Assembly (NCBI GenBank): GCA_034766995.1
Contig: CM068320.1
Span: 20,408,312-20,472,311, forward strand
Source: Acanthacorydalis orientalis
Taxonomy: Eukaryota; Arthropoda; Insecta; Megaloptera; Corydalidae
DNA: 64,000 nt
Reading direction: 5' to 3'
Shown in pieces: positions 53,923 through 64,000 of the stretch (within the stretch, counting starts at the first letter, position 1; every line of letters starts with the position of its first letter). A program made the position numbers and the translations under genes. The notes beneath the pieces are model-generated. The model had not been told where the DNA came from, did no database searches, and saw only the letters and a program-made list of their open reading frames with translations.

Positions 53923-54303
53923 TTAACATAGCTGTATTTAATAAATTTTTTATCCTTATCTAATAATTACGTTATATTTAAATATATAACACGATAATAT
54001 CAATTTTAAAACGTCACAAAACAGAATTTATATATTTTGCAAATGAATTATATTTTCAATAAAACCAGAATACGTTATATAAGTAAATTAATGAACTGAA
54101 TTAAATTTCATTTTATCCATATATTGACTATTATTGTTGTTTATTAATGCTATTAACAAAGTTCTATAAAAGAATGTAATTAAAGTTTAATTGACTTTAA
54201 ACTAATATCTAAACGTGGTAATACATATAAATTAATTTTATAACATTTTCTAGTTCAAAACAGACACATATTTAAAATATTTTATTTATTTACATATACA
54301 TAA

Positions 54304-54348
<45 letters not shown>

Positions 54349-54866
54349 TATTTAAGTAAATACTTGAGTATATTTAACTGTCTAACAATTTCAAATTTGT
54401 TAATGTCAGCGTATTAAGAGGTAAAATTTGTTTGTTCACAATTGAAATATTAATTGACAAAATAAATTCGTAGAAAAAAGTTACACGTATGTTAAAATAT
54501 AATGTCTGAAACATATTTGACAATAATGTCAATTATGGAAAAAATAGTTTAAGTCATTTGAAATCAGTTATATTTTTATTTTTCAATAATAATTTTCATT
54601 AATAAAAAATGAAAATAACAATTAATATCAGTCATTTTTATTTGTTAAATTTACTGTTTTATGTAATTAAATTTATCAATTTACAATAAATTTTAGTTGA
54701 TTACTTGTTTTCATTTATTCTTAAAAATCATTGTAAAATGTAATAGGTATAAAATGAAAAAAAATGTTTATTTCAATAAAATTTTATTATTAACCTTTTT
54801 ATACTCATTGAATTTTTAAATTAATTTCGAATTGTGTTACATTTACCAAAGAATGAGGTATCATCT
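53661..54866. other. AT-rich intergenic DNA
   Basis: Holds (TA)n at 53870-53918 and 54309-54352. After this point long (TA)n tracts are absent until 60024. Confidence 0.6.
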
Positions 54867-55375
54867 ATCTCGGCGTATAACGCGGTCCTCAAAACCCAAA
54901 AAATTCTTAAAAAATAGGGTGTCATCTTATACACCCAATACAAAAACAGCCCCTTTAAAATGACACGAAGAATTTATTGTGTTTATATACAAATTAAATT
55001 CTTTATTTCAAAAAAAAGAACTTAAGCTTTCGCATATAACATAAATACATTGAATAATTCATTTAAATAAAAATTTTTAAAATAAAATACATAGCCGTAG
55101 TCTTCTAGAAACAAGCCATGCAGGATGCTTTAATACATAGTATGTCAAAACAAGGTGATCCCTCGAATTTCATATTTGAATTTTTAAATCGAAAAATGTA
55201 ATTCTCTTAATTTGGATTTTGTACATAAAATTGTATTATAATATGTGAAAGACGTGTTTAATTTAGGACCGTCTTATATAACCTATAAATGATAAATATA
55301 TGAATTGTTCTTTAAATGTCGATCTCGTCTTATATGTAGGTCACCTCATACACCGAGACACGGTAAATAATTTTA
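54867..55375. mobile_element. Candidate MITE with CTCGGYGTAT ends
   Basis: The left end (ATCTCGGCGTATAACGCGGT near 54880) and the right end, read on the other strand (TTACCGTGTCTCGGTGTATG), share an inverted CTCGGYGTAT core. Near each end lies a second TCTTATA-containing segment (54922 and about 55264/55329). The interior is AT-rich without a frame. Family not named. Confidence 0.4.
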
Positions 55376-58300
55376 TATTTTCTTTTCAATATCCTTTATA
55401 AGAACTTAGAAAAGAAACAGGTTAAATCTGAAATTACCATAACAAAAAAGATATTCTACAGAATTTTCCAAACATGCCACTGAATCTGACTATTATTATT
55501 GGAATAGAAAAAGAGAACTTATTTGCAATTATTTAACCGAAATTTAGATATTATTTCATGAAATTTATTAATATAAAAAAATTAAAACTCCCCAGTTGAC
55601 TTTCTTATCATTCTATCTTATATTTTTCAATATATGTGAAGTTATGAGCCTTGTTAAGAACACCTCTTAAATTATTTGCATAAACTTACACAAATCAATT
55701 TTTGACTCACCCTACAATCGATAAAAAATATATCTGATTAAAATGTTCAATACATGATTATTTATCATTTTTGATTGTTGCTTATGAGCATTTCGATGGC
55801 AATTACATCATCCTTAGAGCTGTAAGATATAGACTTTTTTTAATTAGTGAAAACGGATTTCAATTCATGTTTTGTTCATATTATTTTAATGATTATGAAA
55901 AGATCTCTGCTAGTGAATTTGTATTAAATAATATTAATATAATTGAATGTCAAGACTAATCGTTTCATTATCAATTTATAAATCAGTATATTCGTATATA
56001 TTATCGTATTATTTATATTTAAATGAAAGTAAAACTTCAATATATTTGTAACTAATTTCACAATGAATTGTAATTAATACTTTCATATAAAAAGGAAATA
56101 GAAAGGTGAAATACTAAGATAAATCATTAAAAGTTTAATTTCATGAAAAAATCAAATAATTTCATGACTTTACAATAGCAAATGTACGAGATACTTTTGT
56201 TATATTCTCTATTCTGCTATCTTAATTATATCTAAGGAGAATCTTTTATTCAGAGTTTGATTATATACTGACATTGTTTCATTTTTTGCATTCATATTGT
56301 GCATAACAATCATAATGTACATCTACAATCGTTTATATAGTACTCATAGCTGTACAAATCTTGATTACATAAAAGAAAGGAGATATCGAATGAATATTAA
56401 TTATATATGATATTGTACTATTATTTCAATAAAATGAGACCAATGTTGCCATAGTTAAATCTTCAGACAGGTACGTCGTTTTATTTTTCTTGTATTGATA
56501 TGGATTTTAAACGTTAGTTATTTTAACAACTAAACAAATCAATTCAACTTGAAGTTATTAACATATTTTTATTTACCTTTTTATAAGATAGTATATTTGA
56601 ATATCGATAGTAGGTTGTTAATATCGCCTATCTACATGAAATCGTTTTTTTTTCAAGAGAGTGTAAAGAGATTAAATATTTTTTGTATAAATCAGAATGA
56701 ATGCAGTATTTTATTGGATTGTTTTAATTCTTGATTCATTTTTAACTTAATATATTTATTTAATTATCTGAAACGTATAAAAAGGAAAAGATATGAAAGA
56801 TGAAAAAATGTTACATGGAAGACATTATCAGTCTATCCTTGTTATTAAAAAAAATGTGAAGGAGAACTGGTTCACTTATGACATAATTTAATCTAGGACT
56901 AAATATTACTAAATGATATATAATTGTTAGGTATTCAAACTGATTCGATGCTTTTTTTATAAGAAAATGAATGTTTGTCAAGTGATGACACCATTCTCAA
57001 AGTGATAAGAAAAAATTATAATTTATTTGTAAGATTTTCTGTACTTTAGAGCTGTAAGGATGATTGTATCGTTATCTGAATTCGCTTAAGTAACAATAAT
57101 CAATTACTAAACATTTTAAACTTCTGGTTTGTCTGAATATGAAAAAGTGATTTGTATTAGCTCTTAAAATTAATTCGGTGTCTTTTCTACAGAAAATTAA
57201 TGTTTACAGAAAAATGGAATAGATTTCAATCCTCAAAAAATATCCTTCATTATTTTATATAACTTTGTTCCATATGAAAGGTAAATGAAAAGGTAAGATA
57301 AGGGCCGTGAGTCTAGGAAGTCGTAATATATTTTCGGACTTCTTCCACTGTTTTATCATTTTTTTCATGTTTTATCCATCGCAACGCCTTTCATCAAAGT
57401 TGAAAAAATCATTCTCGTGACTTCGGTAGCATTTTTTTCAACTGGAATACAAAAATATGCAATGTCTAATATACCGCTTTCCTGACATAATTTATTCACT
57501 ACTGTTTTGTGAGGTTATGTGAACTGTTTAGCCAAAAAATATAATGTTTTTAAATGTTAAGATTGGCACTTTAAATTCAAGACGATGAGACAATATTATA
57601 ATTTAAAACAGAGCCATGATTCAATCAATTTAAAGGCACAGAATTAAATTTTACAACTAATATTTTGATATTAGCACTGAGAAAATAGTTTGCTATCCTT
57701 AATTTGTAATTCTTACAAGCGATTATATATATATAATATTATCAAAATTATAACGTTTTAACGTTTGTAAAGTTTGTCTACTATAAAATAAAAATAAATA
57801 TTATATTTATATTTACTTAAAATAACAACAAAATTGAATATCTAAGAGTTTTTTAGCCCTAAGAAAATAATCCGTGATAAGACATTTCCTGTAAGTTTTA
57901 ATATTTTCCAAGTTTTAAAAAGTGTTATATTCAAAATGAGTTTTAAAATTTCACAATTTTTTTTAAAAAAATTGTGCAATATATTTCATAAAACACTTTT
58001 GTGATTCACTGGCTTGAAATAATGACATATTAAACGATATTCTATTATTAGCGATTATATAAATTTAGAAATGTGTGGTTTACAAATGATCCACTACGCA
58101 TTATTTCTAGGAGTCTTAAGTAGGTTTAAACAACCCACAGTACATGTGTATTAGTTACTACATTTATAGTTTCCTTATAAAAAACTAACACCATATGTCT
58201 TTCATTTACTAATAAGCTTATTTCATATATTTTTTCAATTTTTAATTATTTTTAATTAATCTATTAAAAATAATAACAATCGTAAATTAATTATTTTTTC

Positions 58301-58814
58301 TATAATTTTATTCTTGTTTATTTTATATTTGAATCTAACTAACGACTATGGAAAATTATTAAAATAAAATTTTATATCTTTTTCTATTCGTTAATCATAT
58401 TGAATTATATAATTAGTAATTTAGATCTTTAAAAAAATAAATTGCATTAATGGACTTAAATTTATAATAGATAAAGCAAAGAATGAAACTGAATCAAAAT
58501 TATTGAGAGATTATATTTATATGTAGTATATTATTTACATATAATCGTTTATTTTTAATCGATTATAAAGTCTAGACTTTATTTTATAACCATTTTAGTT
58601 ATATATAATCCAGTTTGATCATAAGATTAAATTTTTATATGTTAAGATATAAGTAAAATTATGAAAATGTTAAATATATTTGCTAATAAAAATATATTTC
58701 TGTTCATAAATGAATAAATATTATTCATTTTAATATTACTAATCTTATTTCATTTAGTTTAGATTTTAATATATAAATAATATTTATTGATTTAGATTTA
58801 AAATAGTTATATTA
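55376..58814. other. AT-rich intergenic DNA, microsatellite-poor
   Basis: No gene recognised. It includes interspersed-motif copies at 55770-55830 and, reversed, 57045-57085, a hairpin at 57952-57976, and short frames without domains (55771-55959 and 56549-56734). Confidence 0.55.
57952..57976. repeat. Perfect A/T-stem hairpin
   Basis: CACAATTTTTTT and its exact complement are separated by one base. Confidence 0.6.
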
Positions 58815-59300
58815 TTAGATTGGTAGAAAAATAATTACGGTTCTTGATATTCAAATTCATATACATTTTTTTCTTTGTTGATTTTTCTAGCTGTTTTAAG
58901 TGGTCGAGAACTGTTGAATGACCTAACTTTTGTGCAATTTCTCAAATTTTTGTGCGTGGTTCTGATTCAACTAACGCCTTCCGTTGGTCGTTATGAACTC
59001 AAGAAGGACGTCCGCGAGCTTCTTCATCTTCAAAACCCTCGTCTCTAGCATAACATTTTTAGAACCACCACTACACCGTACATTCCTTAACAGTACCCTC
59101 ACTAAACAGCATCGTTTAGTTTATGAGCAGTTTCATCTGCTTTAACATCCGTTTTAAACTCGTAGAAAAAATTTCTTGATTCTTTTTCATCTTTAATTCA
59201 ATATCACAAATTAATAATAAAATAAAAATTGATGTTATCAGAATAAAGATCGAAAAATGCACTTTAAAATGATTATAAATCGTTATTAAAATGAATTCTA
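58815..59300 (-). mobile_element. Internally deleted mariner-family element, copy 4
   Basis: On the minus strand the 3' end is intact (terminal repeat TTAGATTGGTAGAAAAATAA, flanked by TA at 58813-58814). The helix-turn-helix fragment can be traced with stops, and the 5' leader fades near 59300. The jump from the HTH-coding part to the 3' terminal repeat is the same as in copies 1-3. Confidence 0.75.
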
Positions 59301-60021
59301 ATACATTACTATTTTTTATATTGGCAGATAAATAATATATTATATTAACATATTAGAAATCATAAAATTAAGAAAATATTTAAGCGCGTTTGAATTTAAA
59401 ACATAGTAATTAAAATATCACAAAAGTAAATTGAGATATGTTTCAGCATAACAATAAATAAGGAGGAATAACGTATTTTTACGATCTAAGTACATTTAAA
59501 GTATATTATTAAAAAAATCAAAGTATCGATAAATACAAGTTTAAATCGATATAAATTTTATTCAATCAATAAAAGTCACAAACAGCTTATTAAACACAAC
59601 TGAAAACAGAACTATGCATGTACACTATATAAATAAAGATAAGAGTCTCTGCTTTATAAAATCTTGCGTGGAAACTAACGGTTTGCAAATAAAAACCGTT
59701 TAATTGTATTGTTAATTATATCAACATATAATGATGTTTAATAAAAACATTCGTGTTTAAGCAATCGAATAATAATAAATAAAAATTGTGTTCGATTTGA
59801 ATAACAAATGTTGATATTTGCAGGTGAATGATTTTACAAAAAAATCTTACAAATGATGTATTTCTTTTAAAGTTAGAAAATAAAATAGATCAAAAATTAC
59901 AACAGAACACACACTATCTTCTATTTAATAAATTTTCATGATGGATGAAAATTGAATCAAATAATCTATCTGTTTCTATATATGACCACACTGTTTTGCT
60001 ACATTTTATATTAGTCGAAAT

Positions 60022-60081
<60 letters not shown>

Positions 60082-60784
60082 TACTTTTAAGTAGAAAATT
60101 AGTCAAAAGTGAATTTATGCTGAAATATAACAAGCAAAACTATTCTTTTTACATATTCATTCAAAGTATTTAATTTATACATTTTTTCTTAAAAAATGTA
60201 TAAATTAGTATTTGGTTTAAACAAAGATTATATTTATGCTTTTATATAATAAAAATATTTCAATACGAATTTGATTTTCATATTTTTTCAGCAAGAATTA
60301 ATAAAATAAAATTTGAAATACTGTCTGGAAATTTGATTATTCATCATATAACACTTTTCCCTGCAACGAGAGTTCAACATATTCTTCACTGATTTGAAAA
60401 GAGTCTTTTGTGAACCGGATATGTTTTATAAACTTTCCTTGCATAAAAAAGAAACATGTATACAAGAAATGTAATAATTGCAAACCTGTACAAAAATTCA
60501 CCTTTAGTTATATGCATTTAATAGATATAAAAATCTTTTTTATTTTCAGTTTATTCGCAATTTTAAATGATTCATCTTATGTATGCTGGTACAAGTTTAT
60601 TCTTTGTGTTTTTCTATAATTAGCTTAATAATAAAACAAACAGAATGTTAATGTCGCTTAAGACATAAAAATTGCATGCTGTGCTGGTATTTTTTAATAA
60701 TGTCTGTTTACATGGACCTTTATAGACTTACTGTCAACAAAAACAAATTCCTTCATGATAAAACCAATTATTTCTCGAAATTAC
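59301..60784. other. AT-rich intergenic DNA
   Basis: Holds (TA)n at 60024-60077 and a strong hairpin at 60171-60207. A 69-codon frame at 60410-60619 has no domain. Confidence 0.55.
60171..60207. repeat. Perfect 17-bp-stem hairpin with a 3-base loop
   Basis: TAATTTATACATTTTTT, then CTT, then the exact complement. Confidence 0.8.
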
Positions 60785-61045
60785 CGTTCTGATGTTTAAT
60801 ATTGTTTCCATCCAACATTTCTCCACAACTTATTCATCGAGCGACGGACTTCACAGCTACATTTTACAGTGTAGCCGATATGTTGATAATCCGCGAGGTG
60901 GCTGCGCTGCACCAGACTGTGCATGGCGAATTGTAAATTTACTGCTCTTCCCTTTCGAGGCTTGCAAAATCGTGCACACATGTTCGACTGTTGCCAAACA
61001 AGCGAAATTCATCTCTAAAGATACGTAATATAGGTTTGTATTTAA
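60785..61045. promoter_or_regulatory. Candidate distal enhancer island
   Basis: A GC-richer non-repetitive block with CG pairs, overlapped by frames on both strands that show no domain. It is about 43 kb from the escargot-like gene, so it might serve another gene outside the window. Confidence 0.3.
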
Positions 61046-62078
61046 TTGATAATAGCGGTCTCAACGTTCTCGCATGATTAATTTACCAGTTTTCATATAT
61101 AAACATTAAAAATCGCAATGACTATACATATTTCATCATTATACTGTATTTTTTTTAAAAAATATCTTTAGTGAAGTCATTAAGGGTCAGAACATTTACT
61201 AAATAATATGAATCACTTAAATATGTTGATTGTTTAATATATTGTCTTGTTATTTTTATGATTATAACTGTTTTTTCAATAATTAATTTCATTTATCTTA
61301 CTACCTGCATGCTGTATTAAAATATTAATTTAGTTAATCATTCAATAAATATTTTATTATACCACATTTATTTTAATTTTTCTCTTTCAAATTTTATAGT
61401 ATACTGAAAATGATCATCAGAATTAAATAACGAATTTTATAAAAAAAATTATGATAATAAAATTTTTAAAATAGTATTATAATCTTTCCTAAAACTTAGT
61501 AATTGATAGCAGGAAATATTGTTTTTATTCCTTATAAATTTTAAACACGACAAGTTATGCAGTAATATAAATAATAACTTTAAATATGGTTTATTTTTTT
61601 CACAATAAAACATTTTTTAAAAACATTTATTTCTTATTTCCAAAATTTTAACTTTCAACTTTAATTACTATAAATATTTCTGTAATATATTTATTTTATT
61701 TTATAAAAATAATATAAAAACAAATAGTAACTTTAAAATGATGAAATAAAAGTATTTTATTACACATTTAAGGTACTAATCTTGAAATACTGTACTATAA
61801 ATCTTCCACTTAGAAAGATGCGGTTTCTCATTGTCCTTTAAAAATAAATCAATGCAGAATTTTCAATAATATATTCTACTACTTACTATAAATAATATGC
61901 AACTATGTATTGAATGTTTCTTTATTATGCCAGTCTGGTCATCTAAGGTATTTAAATGACATTTATAATTATTAGTAGTGATTTTAAAAGCTATAAATTA
62001 TTTAAACTTGACATTCATTCTTTTCTTTTATAATTTATTATCGGAATATTGTCCTACCAATTAAACCAAAGTTAACAA

Positions 62079-62139
<61 letters not shown>

Positions 62140-63066
62140 ATGAAACGTAGTATCTGCGAATAATTAATGAAAAAGTTAGTCGAAAGTTTTGCATTAGATT
62201 TAGTAGTGTGTTTATGAGAGAAGAATTGATTTATACATCATTGAGGACATTTGACCTGTCTATTTTTATGATTCATATTTTCAAATAAATCTTAAAACAA
62301 CAAAATATAAAATAAACACAATAGTTAATTTACAGTATTGTAATTGAAGTTAATTATAATATTTTAGTAAATTAGTGAAAACTATTTTTTAGTATTACAT
62401 AAAAATATTTATATAAATGTGACAATTTAAATAAAAACGTAAAATTGATTTTGTTCACGAATTGTAAATTATATAAATTGTAAATTATATAATTATATTA
62501 AATATTATATAAATTGCTTTTTAGATATTTTTTGTAAAATGTAAAAAGGTTGTCTTTTATGGCAGGTCAGAAATATATTTTTTTTTAATATTTCGTATTT
62601 TGATTCTGAATACATATTTGTCACTTGTAAGTAATGCATGAAATTTTCATTTAGATACAAAATATTTCTAAAAAAAATATCATTATTTTATTATAACGTA
62701 TTTACCATATAAATTAGTTACTTGTAGTAGGTGCTTGTTTTCATTTTTTAGATTTGAAAATATATAGACAAAAGAAATAAAGCAAGAAATTATTTTGATT
62801 CAAAAAAATGTTGGATTAAATGCTAGAACAAAATATAAGTTTTTGGTATGTTTATAAATCTTACTAAATGAAAAATATTCGATAAAATGTTTTTCAGTTA
62901 TTGAAATCCAGTGTACAAAAATTAAATATATTAGTAATGATAGAAATAATTAGATAATTTAAATGATTTGGTTCGAATAATATTTTACCAAATTATAAGA
63001 TAAAAATCAATATTTAAATATCAAATTGGAAAATGATTTTGTTTCTAATTAAATCATTCGTTGGTT
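61046..63066. other. AT-rich intergenic DNA
   Basis: Holds one (TA)n tract at 62083-62134. Nothing else recognised. Confidence 0.6.
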
Positions 63067-63074
63067 GTATAGAA

Positions 63075-63408
63075 CAGTGGTTATCAAAATTTGTCAACTC
63101 ACTGAACTCTTAAGAATATATTTTTTTTGCGGAACCCCTACCATCCACAGAAATCTCAAGATGAATATCCCGCAAGTTTTGAAAATCAAACATCTTATAT
63201 AAACAAATTTTATTATTTACATGTACTTAAGCGGGGTTCTAATGTGTACTCATAAATATAGTTGTAGTACACAATAATAGGTATTTACAGAAATAAAATA
63301 AATTATTATAATTTTTTTTTCAGGTTTAGTTCTTCAAAAATTTGTTCGAATTTTAATTTTGACTCCTGGAACCACAGAGTTTCGCAGAACATACTTGCAA
63401 GAGCACTG
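63075..63408. mobile_element. hAT-like MITE with target-site duplication
   Basis: 334 bases starting CAGTGGTTATCAAA and ending CACTG. The right end read on the other strand is CAGTGCTCTTGCAAGTATG. Both ends carry a GCGGAACC/TCGCAGAAC-type subterminal motif. Flanking octamers GTATAGAA (63067-63074) and ATATAGAA (63409-63416) agree in 7 of 8 bases, the size expected for hAT insertion. There is no transposase. Confidence 0.75.
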
Positions 63409-63788
63409 ATATAGAACATTTAAAATCAGTCAGTTATAAAAAAGTAATATTTTTAAAATTTAAAAATATATTTTTTCTAAATTAATAATTTAGTTCTATT
63501 AATCGAACTATTTTCATTAAGATATTTATTATCTTAATTTATATAAGATTAATAAAAGATATATGACCAAATATTTATTTTATTTTATTTAATTTATTAT
63601 TTAATTTAAATTTAATTTAAATTATGTCAGAATTATGTCAAAATTTAATTTATGTCAGAATTAATAATATGCAGAAAGAAGATAATTGTTAAACTGTCTT
63701 TTTAATAATATTCTTAATTCATAAAAATTAACTGAAAAGTAATTGATAGTCGAAGAGATTTTTGTATATTTCAAATATTAATAACATC

Positions 63789-64000
63789 AGGTTCGTCGGA
63801 AGATAATTGTGGTTTTTCTTCTCGGAATTATAACCTTCATTTTTTCAATGAAAGTGTCATTTCATCGTGTTCATGTTCAATCATTTTATAGTACATTTTT
63901 CGGTCTGTATTTTGATAACATCGACTTTGGTTTTATTACTAATTTTGCTTCAAATTAGGCTATTGAATTAAAAATGGAAAAGAAGCAAATAAGAGCAATT
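63789..64000 (+). mobile_element. Mariner-family element, copy 5, cut by window end
   Basis: Starts near AGGTTCGTCGGAAGATAATT and shows the same leader as copies 1 and 2 (CATTTTTCGGTCTGTATTTT). The start codon is at about 63974 (MEKKQIRAI). Its 3' part lies outside the window. Confidence 0.75.

Overview
This is a very AT-rich animal nuclear segment and almost certainly insect. It holds an intron-containing Snail-family zinc-finger gene, mariner, Tc1, hAT, piggyBac and LINE relics, and dozens of (TA)n microsatellites. It has no operons, bacterial gene spacing or CRISPR array. The order is not proven. A bee- or wasp-like hymenopteran is my best guess, from base composition and the mariner type.

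Only one convincing host protein-coding gene is visible: a two-exon, plus-strand escargot/Snail-family transcription factor (coding 14185-14296 and 16037-17121, 398 codons). It has a GC-richer promoter block (13560-13990), a 1.74-kb intron with a conserved-looking island (15270-15660), and an AT-rich 3' UTR probably ending near 18145. The rest of the window is a gene desert. Short GC-richer non-repetitive islands stand out of it at about 3.9-4.4, 5.9-6.2, 8.7-9.3, 28.4-28.7, 32.3-32.6, 34.8-35.1, 37.8-38.4, 40.2-40.5, 43.6-44.0 and 60.8-61.0 kb. This layout is usual for a developmental transcription factor with distant enhancers. Several islands carry the CAGGTG E-box that Snail-family proteins bind, which would allow auto-regulation (inference).

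The desert is also rich in degraded mobile DNA. A mariner family is present as five copies or pieces (25.2, 38.8, 39.7, 58.8 and 63.8 kb). The four pieces that reach the 3' end share one internal deletion joining the transposase DNA-binding region to the 3' terminal repeat. There are also a dead Tc1 DD34E element (41.5-43.3 kb), the 3' end of an R1/Jockey-type LINE with its RNase H (45.9-46.85 kb), RTE-like LINE tails (7.8, 43.5 and 45.7 kb), a piggyBac-like element (49.6-50.4 kb) and a hAT-like MITE with a target duplication (63.07-63.42 kb). At least three repeat families remain unnamed.

Two large inverted repeats are the most unusual structures: a 288-bp near-perfect palindrome at 40573-40860, and arms of about 157 bp at 48407-48885. 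(TA)n tracts are dense over most of the window. They are absent from about 12.4-18.9 kb, the gene and its flanks, and from 54.4-60.0 kb. I found no complete new biological system. The best leads are the fixed mariner deletion lineage, the two palindromes and the enhancer-like island array.
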